Of a stretch of DNA of 64,000 bases, positions 25,334 to 33,374 are shown one piece after another. How positions within the stretch are numbered: position 1 is the first letter of the stretch; the number at the start of each line of letters is the position of its first letter. The translations under genes and the position numbers were made by a program. The stretch comes from Paenibacillus silagei (GTDB lineage Bacteria > Bacillota > Bacilli > Paenibacillales > Paenibacillaceae): assembly GCF_017874735.1 (NCBI RefSeq), contig NZ_JAGGLV010000008.1:186001-250000 (forward strand), given 5' to 3'. The notes beneath the pieces are model-generated. The model made no database searches. It saw nothing but the letters and a program-made list of their open reading frames with translations, and was not told the origin of the DNA.

Positions 25334-26044
25334 TTAAGATGAGAGATTAGTACCCAGGGACCAAAGTGTAAATTCCAGTTGCTTCTCTGATTGGTTAGGG
25401 GACTTTGTGTCGGTCAACATGTCTGTCACTTTCCGTGCCACTCTCGCTATGAGCATGTCATGGTTTATCCGGTCAAAGAATTTCTCCAGATCAAGGTCTA
25501 CGACCCATCTGAGACCGCTTTGGATGTATCTTTGATCTTGTTTCACAGCGTCATGGGCACTCTTTCCTGGCCGAAAGCCGTAGATGTACCAGGAGAACCC
25601 CGCGTCAAAGATCGGGTTCATGACTTGTAGAAGTGCCTGCTGGAGAAATCGGTCCATTACGGTTGGGATGCCTAGCAGCTGTATACCGCCTCCGGGTTTG
25701 GGGATTTCCTCCCGTTTGACGGGTGCAGTTCTGTAAGTCCCCGCTAGAAGTTCGGCTTTCACCGTTTGCCAATATGTTTTCAAGTAAGCCTGTAAATTCG
25801 CTGCCGTTACATGGTCCACACTGGGCGCTCCTCCGTTTTGTACCACTCGTTTATACGCGAGCCGAAGGTTATCTCCTTCGAGCATTCGCTCCAGCAAGTG
25901 GCTCTCTGCTTCGCGAGAGGAAGGGACAATTTGTGCCGACGAAGAACTCGGCGCTTTCGGCTCTCCTGGCGGCTTCACCACTTCTCTTTGCTGGGAGCTC
26001 TCTTGCGAGATATTCGACTGTCTCTGCTCTTCATACGAACGCAT
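25334..26044 (-). pseudogene. ltrA: Group II intron reverse transcriptase/maturase, 3'-truncated
   Basis: This is the N-terminal half of an LtrA-type protein. The first catalytic Asp of the polymerase lies in VDLDLEKFFD. The frame then leaves the family after ARKVTD, ending in an unrelated tail of about 30 residues. The YADD motif, thumb domain and DNA-binding parts are absent, so neither splicing nor retromobility is expected. Confidence 0.85.
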
Positions 26045-26452
26045 CGGTTTCCGCTCTCCTTTCGGTTTAGCCCTTCCGTTAGCTGCTCTAACAGCTTTAC
26101 GTACTATGGCCTCGGCTGACTCCTGCCGGTTCAGCGTAGCCTCTCGACTACGGTTACAAGTTTTTTCTTGCCTATCCGGCAGCTTCCTCAGATAAGAACG
26201 TCATCTTTCCGCCCGCGACCACTGGAGTTTACCGCGCCAGCCCCTGGTAGCTTTGGATTTCGTCATGATATGGTGACTCATCCGGCTGGCACAGCATCGA
26301 ATCCAGTTCGTGTACTTTGGCCCGCGCTTTTGCCTCCGGCTTCCTTCAGATTCCACCTCACGATGGATAGCCTTACCCTTGGCTAGCGGTAGGCGCTCGC
26401 CAGCCCCGTTCGGGACTTTCACCCTAAAGATAACGCCCAATGCTGGGCGTAC
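25334..26452 (-). mobile_element. Truncated group II intron with reverse transcriptase fragment
   Basis: The 5' end reads GTACGCCCAGC at 26452 downward, close to the GTGCG start of bacterial group II introns. It is followed by the conserved GTGAAAGTCCCGAACGGGG-like segment and about 400 nt of structured leader. The intron-encoded protein frame begins at 26044 and shows RT blocks 0-3: DRFLQQALLQVMNPIFD, GFRPGKSAHDAV and WVVDLDLEKFFDRINHD. It ends after about 236 residues, before the YADD catalytic box, maturase and endonuclease parts. Domains V and VI of the RNA are not visible downstream. The element is dead by 3' truncation, its sequence giving way near the IS-like iterons. Confidence 0.85.
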
Positions 26453-26459
26453 ATATAAT

Positions 26460-26486
26460 AAAAGGCAGCCAATTAGCGGCCTTTTT
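26460..26486 (-). terminator. Terminator at the end of the biosynthetic operon
   Basis: An imperfect hairpin (AAAGGC-A-GC pairing with GC-G-GCCTTT, loop AATTA) is flanked by A-runs on one side and T-runs on the other, lying just after the stop codon at 26488. It can work in both directions and closes the 14-gene minus-strand operon. Confidence 0.65.
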
Positions 26487-26487
26487 G

Positions 26488-27540
26488 CTAAGAGTTACTA
26501 ACCTCAGCTGCTATCTTCATCGTCTTGACCATGTGATATTCTTTCTTCACAATCTCTTCGAGTTTTACGATCGCTTGATCACGAACACTATTAGATGCGA
26601 TCATTTTAATAACTGTCGTTCTATAAATTTCCCATAAACGACTTAGGTCCATGCTTTGTTCTGCTAACTGCTTATAGAGATTTGTATGGGCCGATTGATC
26701 TTCTAGTAACTTAAAAAGCCTGTTATTCTTCTTATGATTCTGTGCAAAAGAACTGCTTCTCAAGGCAAATATGCTAGTTTCGTTTAAATTACCTACAAGT
26801 TCTTCGAATTCTTCTACATAATCGGTCAACGCTTTTAGTCCCAGCTGATAATGAAGACCATATTGCTCAAGAAAAACGACTTTATCCTCCAATAGATTGC
26901 TTCTGAGTTCTGAGATAAACGAGTCCTGTACTGAAAAATCATGGTTAAAATTCCTTATCGATCCTTCATGCACAGAAACCATTATGAATCTAACTTTTCT
27001 GCCGCTTGTAATTTGATATTGTGTAGATTCCACAATGACTTCAAGTGGAGTTTGATAATCGTGCATTCGCCCTGGGGATAAGCAATCTTCAATTACTGTG
27101 TATGCCTCCCCACTCGCACATTTTCCATGAATAAATGTCGGATGGATAAAATGTATTTTACCGGCTTCTCTTCCACTGGAATAAAAAAAGCGGTCCACAT
27201 CGAGAAAGACATATTTCTTCTTGTCTAAAGCGCCTTGAATCATCTCATCCAGGAAAGGGATATCAGATTGCTCAAGAAGCTGATCCTCAAAGCGAAGATA
27301 ATGATAGAGCTGTTCCGTGTCATATTGAACCTTCGGCAGCATTAATCCTTGATGAAGCAAGCTTTCAAAATTGTCTTCGGGGAATGTCTGGTTGATGAGT
27401 TTTTTCCAGTACTGCGTTTTAAAAGTCAGAGGCAGCTTCTCGAACGATGAATGATGACTAATGAGAATCGACATCAAGTTATTATTGACACAATCAAGCC
27501 ATATGTCATTATAAGGAAAAATCCGATGGGTAGGTGTCAC
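26488..27540 (-). CDS. BtrH/AsbE-like condensing protein 3 (C39-like fold)
   Basis: A 350-residue protein whose N-terminal half follows the papain/C39-like layout of BtrH-type acyltransferases. It has Cys17 (WLDCVNNNL), His133 (HPTFIHG) and Asp152 (TVIEDC) in the expected order. In butirosin synthesis BtrH moves an acyl group from a carrier protein to an amine, so a similar amide-forming step is inferred. The C-terminal about 150 residues are helical. Translation starts at GTG 27540, 9 nt after GGGAG. It is the last gene of the operon and clearly more AT-rich than the other cluster genes, hinting at separate origin. The family assignment is weaker than for the other two copies. Confidence 0.6.
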   Translation of the reverse strand: MTPTHRIFPYNDIWLDCVNNNLMSILISHHSSFEKLPLTFKTQYWKKLINQTFPEDNFESLLHQGLMLPKVQYDTEQLYHYLRFEDQLLEQSDIPFLDEMIQGALDKKKYVFLDVDRFFYSSGREAGKIHFIHPTFIHGKCASGEAYTVIEDCLSPGRMHDYQTPLEVIVESTQYQITSGRKVRFIMVSVHEGSIRNFNHDFSVQDSFISELRSNLLEDKVVFLEQYGLHYQLGLKALTDYVEEFEELVGNLNETSIFALRSSSFAQNHKKNNRLFKLLEDQSAHTNLYKQLAEQSMDLSRLWEIYRTTVIKMIASNSVRDQAIVKLEEIVKKEYHMVKTMKIAAEVSNS

Positions 27541-27570
27541 ATGGTCAACTCCCTATGATGAACTCACTGA

Positions 27571-28842
27571 TTAGGTTGATAGCCAGCTCACATCATTTAA
27601 CGTACCGTCAGGGCGAAGAATAACTTCTTTTGGAAGAGCATGAGACAGAAAATGAACATTGCCGCAGGTTAAGCCATATGCCCCCATATGGGGAAACGCG
27701 ATCCAATCCCCCGGCTCTAGAGGGGGTAGTATGACGCTGCCTTGCAGCACATCTGCGGGAGTGCACAATTTACCGCAAACATTGTAGGAGATCCGGCCTT
27801 CTCCTTCACCGGATTCGTATAGCTTGCGCTCCCCCGCCTTCCAAAGCTGAAGAGGCAGAGGCTGCTTGAAGCTTCGTCCCATCAGGCTGGAAAAAGCCTT
27901 ATGGTGGGTTCCCCCATCGACAATGGCGAAGGCTTTGCCTCTGGAGAGCTTGGTGTACAGCACTCTGACCGCATAAATCCCCATAGTTGCGGCAATTCGT
28001 CGCCCTGATTCTACGAATACCATTTTGAGTTCCAGATCCCGGTTGCGCTCTAACTCCCCGGCAAGATACGCCCCGAAAGCTTCGACAGGAAACGGCTCAT
28101 CGCCTTCAAACATGGGAACGCCGAAACCGCCGCCGAGCCCTAAGCATCGAAGCTGCAGGCCGAATTGGTTTCGCACCTGCCGGGTGAGACCGAACATCAT
28201 CGGAACACTCTCCCGATAAAAGTCGAGGTGAAAATTTTGCGTGCCCTGGTACGTATGCAATCCGATCAGCTCTAGCCCTTCAAGGGTAATGGCGGTGTGC
28301 ACCGCTTCATTAATTTCACTGTCGTCGATGCCAAACTGGGAGGCAAGTCCGACTGATGACATACGCGAGCCTTTGGCTCCAGTAGACAAATTGACCCTTA
28401 ACATAACGGGAGCGGCCATACCAAGCGCAACCGCTTCATCGTGAATGACGAATAGCTCCGGGATGGACTCCGCATTAATCGCGTAGATCCCATGGCGAAG
28501 CACATGATGAATCTCGTCCGCGCTTTTGCCCGGTCCGGTAAACACGATGCTGTTCGGATGTACCCCGTTAGAGCGGGCAATCTCATATTCCCCAACCGAT
28601 GCGACTTCGATCGGCGAACCCCAGCCGTTGATGAGACGGCATACCTCCGGATTGGGGTTGACTTTCATGGAATAATATAGCGTCACATCCTTGGGTAAAG
28701 CGTCTCGCAGCGAAAAATAATCGGAGGCCAGCTTGCCCTCGTCATATACATAAACGGGTGATCCAAACGGCTCGGCTGCTTTCAGCCAAAAGGGTTGGCC
28801 CACTTCCTGCTGATTAGACAGTCGTTGTGAACCCATAGTCAT
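27571..28842 (-). CDS. BtrK-like PLP-dependent (aminoacyl-carrier) decarboxylase, fold type III
   Basis: A 423-residue enzyme of the diaminopimelate/ornithine decarboxylase fold, closest by eye to BtrK, which decarboxylates glutamyl-S-carrier protein in butirosin synthesis. The PLP lysine is Lys60 in YYSMKVNPNP. Other landmarks are the phosphate loop LGLGGGFGVP, GLHTYQGTQN, the ESGR motif, the catalytic Cys region GKLCTPADVL, and GAYG near the end. The ATG at 28842 overlaps the stop of the ATP-grasp gene (ATGA) and follows GGAGGGGAG. A free diaminopimelate substrate is unlikely given the carrier proteins in the operon, but it cannot be excluded. Confidence 0.85.
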   Translation of the reverse strand: MTMGSQRLSNQQEVGQPFWLKAAEPFGSPVYVYDEGKLASDYFSLRDALPKDVTLYYSMKVNPNPEVCRLINGWGSPIEVASVGEYEIARSNGVHPNSIVFTGPGKSADEIHHVLRHGIYAINAESIPELFVIHDEAVALGMAAPVMLRVNLSTGAKGSRMSSVGLASQFGIDDSEINEAVHTAITLEGLELIGLHTYQGTQNFHLDFYRESVPMMFGLTRQVRNQFGLQLRCLGLGGGFGVPMFEGDEPFPVEAFGAYLAGELERNRDLELKMVFVESGRRIAATMGIYAVRVLYTKLSRGKAFAIVDGGTHHKAFSSLMGRSFKQPLPLQLWKAGERKLYESGEGEGRISYNVCGKLCTPADVLQGSVILPPLEPGDWIAFPHMGAYGLTCGNVHFLSHALPKEVILRPDGTLNDVSWLST

Positions 28843-30125
28843 ATGACAGCTCCCCTCCATTCCATGATTGCTTCCTCCAGCCCTTGACGGGCAAGCTTCT
28901 CAGCTTCATCGTCCACACCCCAGCTCAGAGTCGAGACCCGGCAAGGCCGGATACGGTCTGCCGATTCCCCATCACGGTGGAAACCATACACGAATGCCCC
29001 GCCTTGTCCGGCAGAGATCCTTATCGAGGTCACCTTTTCGGCAAATTCTGCAAATGTGGCTCCAGGGTGGAGCTTGAAATCATAGGATTGAGTCTCCATT
29101 CTAGGAAACCCGCGTTCGAGCAAGTGCTTGCGGATCTTCAGCAAATACGTGACCATGGTCAGACGGGCGTTGATCTCAATAACCGGTATTAAAGTTCCGT
29201 CTTCATCCAGTATGGAGTCTACCCCGATGAAACCCTCGTAGCCCCGGGAATGTAAAGATTTCCCTAGCTGTTGCAGCTGTTCGGTATAAGCTACGATCAA
29301 GGATTCAGGAAGGTCCGGGTGCAGCCGGCTCCCCCTGTAAACTCCTGCATCCGTAATCCTCTGCTCGGTCATAGCCAGGATCTCGCAATCGGTTCCCCCC
29401 AGCCAGAGCTGTGCCGTCAGATGGCGCTCGACCTGATGCCAGCGTTCCACCGTCACCACCGGTTGCCCGCCTCCCCGGGAGATCTGCCTCTGTAAATATC
29501 CGAGCAGCGTCTCCAAATCCGCGCCCCGATGGATATGGAACAGCGCTTTGCCGGAAGAACCGTAAGCGGTTTTTACAACCAGCCGGGCTCCAGGATGCCG
29601 TCCCTCCAACTCGGCGCAAGAACGGCGGATCGCGTCAAGCCCCTCGCATATCCTGCCGTCGCTGACTGGAAAGCCGATTTCTTCGCATAATTTACGCGTT
29701 GCGATCTTGCTGTTCAGTTCCACGGACAATTGGGCTGGCGGGCCGATCCAGCTCCCTCCGCTTTCCTTGAGAAACTGCTCCTCCTGCTCGTCCATCAAGT
29801 AAGGAACAGCAATCCGGTGGCGAAACTCACCGGTATATTCAGACCGTGTGCCAATCGCGATGGATGGCATGATTATCTTCTCTTCTTCCAAATAAGCTAG
29901 GAATTCAGGATCCGGAGCCTCTTTCAGGAGAACAAGATCATCCCGGTCAGCCAAATAAATCTGGTAGAGATCCATTTGCGATACGAGCCGGTCTCCGGAC
30001 GCATTGCTAATTTGGGGTAAGCGAATCGCTTGCGCGGCTTTTCCTTGTTCCCAATTGATATTGGAGTACCAGAGCTTCGGTGCGCGCGTTCCGGTCAGAT
30101 GCTCCACATAAGGTGCGTTATTCAT
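28839..30125 (-). CDS. BtrJ-like ATP-grasp ligase, probable aminoacyl-carrier ligase
   Basis: A 428-residue ATP-grasp enzyme. The central ATP-binding part shows LVVKTAYGSSGKALFHI (the glycine-rich lid with its Lys) and GFIGVDSILDEDG followed by VIEINARLT, the metal-binding Glu-x-Asn-x-Arg motif. In butirosin synthesis BtrJ uses this fold to load glutamate on the carrier protein BtrI. The neighbouring BtrK-like decarboxylase and carrier proteins suggest the same use here. Its ATG overlaps the stop of the AsbF-like gene, and its stop overlaps the next start, so translation is coupled. The amino acid loaded is unknown, glutamate being the default guess. Confidence 0.8.
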   Translation of the reverse strand: MNNAPYVEHLTGTRAPKLWYSNINWEQGKAAQAIRLPQISNASGDRLVSQMDLYQIYLADRDDLVLLKEAPDPEFLAYLEEEKIIMPSIAIGTRSEYTGEFRHRIAVPYLMDEQEEQFLKESGGSWIGPPAQLSVELNSKIATRKLCEEIGFPVSDGRICEGLDAIRRSCAELEGRHPGARLVVKTAYGSSGKALFHIHRGADLETLLGYLQRQISRGGGQPVVTVERWHQVERHLTAQLWLGGTDCEILAMTEQRITDAGVYRGSRLHPDLPESLIVAYTEQLQQLGKSLHSRGYEGFIGVDSILDEDGTLIPVIEINARLTMVTYLLKIRKHLLERGFPRMETQSYDFKLHPGATFAEFAEKVTSIRISAGQGGAFVYGFHRDGESADRIRPCRVSTLSWGVDDEAEKLARQGLEEAIMEWRGAVI

Positions 30126-30991
30126 GTTCCCGTCACCTCCACTTTCTCCGGCTTGAGACCGGACTCCAGCCCTTTAAGCCAGCCTAGCTCCGACTTTAAG
30201 ATTTGAAAAGGGTTGGCTCCGAACCATTCCAGAGCTACCGGGGCCTGGGTAGGGTCCAGGATCAGGCGCTTCATGATGGCTTGGCAGTCCATTTCTCCAT
30301 CGGCCAAGGCTACAATACCTCTGCGGCTGCCGCTCGGAGAATAGATATTGTCAGGAGAGAATACTTCGAGCCATTGCCGGGCTTCCACATTCTTCAGATG
30401 GATATTGACCATCCATGGCTTCAGGCGTTCGTAGGCGGCAAGGGGATCAGCGCCCGATTCCCACATGTGCAGAAAGTCCAAATTCAGCTTCAAGGCAGGG
30501 TGGCTGGTCTGCCTGAGCAGCTGAAGTGTGGAATCTAAGCCGTCGGCAGCGGTTCCCGGATGAGTCTCAACGACGGTATAGACCCCTTCCCTCTCTGCTA
30601 CGGTGCAGAGGAATTTTAGACGTTCGGTGCAAAGCTCCCAGTCCTTCTCATCAAGAGATTGACTGCTCAGGCTTCCGGCGAAAATCCGCAGCTTATTGGT
30701 GTGGAACGCTTTGGCCGCCTGTACGGTGTCCTGCCATTCCTTAAGCAGAACGTCCATTGGGAGATTCCCCATGAGAGGGATATAATCGCTCAGCATGCTG
30801 ATATCGAGCCCGTAGCTGAACATTTCGTCCAGCATACCTCCCAGCTCCTGTCCCCGTTGGCGAAGCAAAGCCTTGGCATGCACGCCCCACAGTTCTATAC
30901 CATTGAAGCCCGTATCAAAAGCATAACGGAGCAGCTCCCGGAAGGATACCAGCTCGTGCCGAAAAGAAATCGTGCATAGATTATACTTCAG
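30122..30991 (-). CDS. asbF: AsbF-like 3-dehydroshikimate dehydratase, CTG start
   Basis: This gene is predicted to turn 3-dehydroshikimate into 3,4-dihydroxybenzoate, as AsbF does for petrobactin. It is a xylose-isomerase-like TIM barrel of 289 residues. The N-terminus begins KYNLCTISFRHELVSF and the active site shows Glu142 and His144 (VVETHPG), Asp172 and His175 (LNLDFLHMWE), Lys200 (HLKN) and a late Glu in ALEWFG. No ATG or GTG exists between the preceding in-frame stop and the conserved N-terminus. The first codon of the homologous region is CTG at 30991, preceded by AGGCGGTGAT, an anti-Shine-Dalgarno match with short spacing. It overlaps the upstream gene by 11 nt. Confidence 0.9.
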   Translation of the reverse strand: MKYNLCTISFRHELVSFRELLRYAFDTGFNGIELWGVHAKALLRQRGQELGGMLDEMFSYGLDISMLSDYIPLMGNLPMDVLLKEWQDTVQAAKAFHTNKLRIFAGSLSSQSLDEKDWELCTERLKFLCTVAEREGVYTVVETHPGTAADGLDSTLQLLRQTSHPALKLNLDFLHMWESGADPLAAYERLKPWMVNIHLKNVEARQWLEVFSPDNIYSPSGSRRGIVALADGEMDCQAIMKRLILDPTQAPVALEWFGANPFQILKSELGWLKGLESGLKPEKVEVTGT

Positions 30992-31973
30992 TCAGATCAC
31001 CGCCTATTCCATTCATCCAGGCCAGGAATTGAAGCTCCGCATTCTGAATCTCCCGCAGCCTGGCAAGAGCTGAGCGCAGCAGCGCTTCGTCCCCGATGTT
31101 TTTGCGGTATTTCACAAGCAGGAAATTCAGTGTCGTCCATAACTTCACGATCCCGCTGATCCGGTTCGTCCCTTCCAGCGCCTGCCCCTTGTCCATCACG
31201 CCCAGCCCGGTAAAACTCTTCCATATGGAGGACCGGAGCTTGGTTATGGAAGCAATGCCGATCGAGTTCTGGCTCAACCAGTTCGACGTTTGTTCCGGGC
31301 TTAAAGCTAGAGATTCCTGCAAATCCCGGGCAAAGCTGTCCAATGCGGCGGTACCCGAACTGTATTGAGAACGGACATACATTTCGTAGTTTCGCTTGGC
31401 TGCATAGGCGAAGATATCATGCTTGCCGGGTGACTCGAAGACCTTCCCTTCTTGATCCGGCTGAAGCTCGTAGAAAATGATTTCCTCCTCTCCCGGCTCC
31501 GCCGATGCCCGCATAAGCTCTTCACCGGTCAGGAATCCGTTGAAATCGACAATGGGATCGAATACTCTGAAGGCGTTACGCACTTCATCGAAGCTATCTA
31601 CGAGGATATAATGCTCGAATCCGCTCTCCGCCATGCCCAGCATATGGGGTGGGAAAAAATCCAGATCGGATGGGCGGCATTTCACTACCGCACGGTTCCC
31701 TGACTGAACAGACTGCTTTAGCGCCTCAGGTCCAGTTCCCTTGTAGACCAGATGGATGCCGTACAGAAAGGGCAAGCTTTTGTTCAATCGCACATGCTGG
31801 CTCGCCGTAATAATGCGCGACACATAATTGACATTCCAGTAATCCAGCAGGAACAGATCAGGGTTGGCCCCGGACCGGTATAAGTGGGTCAGGATGCAGG
31901 AAGCTGCACATTCCATCGCCGCCAGCTTCAACATTTCCGGCTTGGCAGCCGGCGTATCCGTATGAGACGTCAT
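30981..31973 (-). CDS. BtrH-like condensing protein 2 (C39-like fold)
   Basis: A 330-residue protein with the Cys-His-Asp layout of the BtrH N-terminal family: Cys22 or Cys26 (MECAASCIL), His121 (FEHYILVDSFDE) and Asp139 (RVFDP). The C-terminal about 150 residues are helical. It probably transfers an acyl group from one of the three carrier proteins to an amine or hydroxyl. The frame is open from 32015, but ATG 31973 lies 9 nt after AAGGAG and just beyond the stop of the upstream gene, so it is the better start. Neighbours are the PaaK-like adenylating enzyme and the AsbF-like dehydratase. Confidence 0.75.
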   Translation of the reverse strand: MTSHTDTPAAKPEMLKLAAMECAASCILTHLYRSGANPDLFLLDYWNVNYVSRIITASQHVRLNKSLPFLYGIHLVYKGTGPEALKQSVQSGNRAVVKCRPSDLDFFPPHMLGMAESGFEHYILVDSFDEVRNAFRVFDPIVDFNGFLTGEELMRASAEPGEEEIIFYELQPDQEGKVFESPGKHDIFAYAAKRNYEMYVRSQYSSGTAALDSFARDLQESLALSPEQTSNWLSQNSIGIASITKLRSSIWKSFTGLGVMDKGQALEGTNRISGIVKLWTTLNFLLVKYRKNIGDEALLRSALARLREIQNAELQFLAWMNGIGGDLTEV

Positions 31974-31977
31974 CTCT

Positions 31978-33120
31978 TCATTCTCCTTCTTCATTTGAGG
32001 AAATACGGCAGACAAAGGACGGTATTTTGCCGCTGACGGGATCGGCTTCGAGCCTTGAGACGGTTTCTATGGACAATTTCACCGGCTTGCCCGCCGCTTG
32101 GTGAAGAAAAGCGGATAGCTTGGTCTGTACGTCCCCGAACTCGCTTGGCGGGGCTTCAGTCGCCAGCCGGACGGAAAAAGAGGTGTACGTATTCTGTACG
32201 ATCTGAAATTGACGGACTCCTCTGGCTGCAGCAAGCTCCCAAAAAAACTTGTCCAAATACCGGAAGACGGCGGAATGCACCTGCGCTCCCGGCAGCCGAA
32301 TCTGGGATGTTCGAACGGGAAGCAGCCCAAGAAGGAGACGGCCGGTTTCAGGGTCCCTGCGAATACTTCCGATATCCCCTGTCCGGTAACGGACATAAGG
32401 CAGACTCCTCATGATCAGCGAGGTGACCAACACTTCGCCGAATTCCCCCTCCTCTACATGGAGTCCGGAGACCGAATCGATAATTTCCACATATACGGCG
32501 GACTCATCGATTTCCAGTTGGCCGCTCTGGCCTGCGAACGCGATACACCAGAACTCTTCCAGTCCGTAATAGTCTACGCATGGAACGCGGAACACCTCCT
32601 CGATCCGTTCTTTCTGGGAGCCATGCAGCGTTTCGCCCCAGTTCTGGGTAAACAGGAGGGAAGACGGCAACGAATATCCCTCGTCACGCATATATTCGGC
32701 CAACGCGCAGAGAGCGGAAGCTCTCCCCTGGATAAAATGAGGATCCTCCCTGATCATCAGCTCTGCATAATGTCTAAGAGACCTGGGCTCCGCCAGCAGA
32801 CGGTTGCTCAGCAGCAGCATCCGGTGCCTGAGCGGAAGCCCCCACTTTTTTCTATGCTTATACAGGGTCAGGGAGAGCTTCCATATCTCCTCCGGGGTTT
32901 TCACGCAGCGCAGCGGCACTCCGGTAGTTCCCGAGGTGAACGATTCGATCACTCTTCCTGCATCGGGATGTTCGAAAAGGGCGCGGTTGCCTGCGATCAA
33001 GTGTTTGTCTGTAATCGGCAGCTGATGGAAATCAACGTCCGCATAAGGGTTATAAAACGGATAAGTCCGGCGCAATTCGTCGGCCAGCTCTTGCAATTGG
33101 CCCGGGGTGAACACTTTCAT
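31978..33120 (-). CDS. PaaK/CapK-like adenylate-forming enzyme
   Basis: A 380-residue member of the phenylacetate-CoA ligase-like branch of adenylating enzymes. The P-loop-like ESFTSGTTGVPLRC, the VDYYGLEEFW segment (A5 region) and LPYVRYRTGDIG (A7/A8 region) are present. It is shorter than PaaK (about 430), mainly at the N-terminus. It would activate an aryl or other carboxylic acid as the acyl-adenylate, for loading on a carrier or for direct transfer. Its ATG overlaps the stop of the carrier-protein gene, with AAGGTGG upstream, so the two are coupled and may act as a pair. Confidence 0.8.
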   Translation of the reverse strand: MKVFTPGQLQELADELRRTYPFYNPYADVDFHQLPITDKHLIAGNRALFEHPDAGRVIESFTSGTTGVPLRCVKTPEEIWKLSLTLYKHRKKWGLPLRHRMLLLSNRLLAEPRSLRHYAELMIREDPHFIQGRASALCALAEYMRDEGYSLPSSLLFTQNWGETLHGSQKERIEEVFRVPCVDYYGLEEFWCIAFAGQSGQLEIDESAVYVEIIDSVSGLHVEEGEFGEVLVTSLIMRSLPYVRYRTGDIGSIRRDPETGRLLLGLLPVRTSQIRLPGAQVHSAVFRYLDKFFWELAAARGVRQFQIVQNTYTSFSVRLATEAPPSEFGDVQTKLSAFLHQAAGKPVKLSIETVSRLEADPVSGKIPSFVCRISSNEEGE

Positions 33121-33374
33121 GAAGCCACCTTGCGTTCTACAAAATGCAATACGGCCTGGACGCTTCGGAACGATTCCGGGCGAATATCGTCCACATCCAG
33201 CTCAAAGCCGAATGTATCCTCCAGAGCCGCCAGAAGCTCCAGAATTTGAATGGAGTCGATTCCCAGATCATCTACCAAAGCATGGTCCAGCTCGACCTCG
33301 CTTGTTAGCCTCTTGGCTACAGCGGCTATCGTATCTCTCACCTTAAAGAATAGATCTTCATGCTCGGTGGACAT
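33117..33374 (-). CDS. Acyl/peptidyl carrier protein 2
   Basis: An 85-residue free-standing carrier protein. The phosphopantetheine attachment site is Ser41 in DDLGIDSIQ, followed by the helix ILELLAALEDTFGFELD, and the four-helix layout is complete. It overlaps the upstream adenylation gene by 17 nt and the downstream PaaK-like gene by 4 nt, so stoichiometric production is likely. It is one of three carriers in the operon. Which acid it carries is not evident; the two adjoining adenylating enzymes are the candidates for loading it. Confidence 0.9.
   Translation of the reverse strand: MSTEHEDLFFKVRDTIAAVAKRLTSEVELDHALVDDLGIDSIQILELLAALEDTFGFELDVDDIRPESFRSVQAVLHFVERKVAS

Noticed and set aside
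26201..26440. 79-codon frame on the minus strand
   Set aside because: It lies in the structured RNA leader of the group II intron and has no gene signals.
26488..27540. Loss of the catalytic His in the third condensing-like protein
   Set aside because: A first look suggested this, but His133 in HPTFIHG aligns well with the His of the other two copies.
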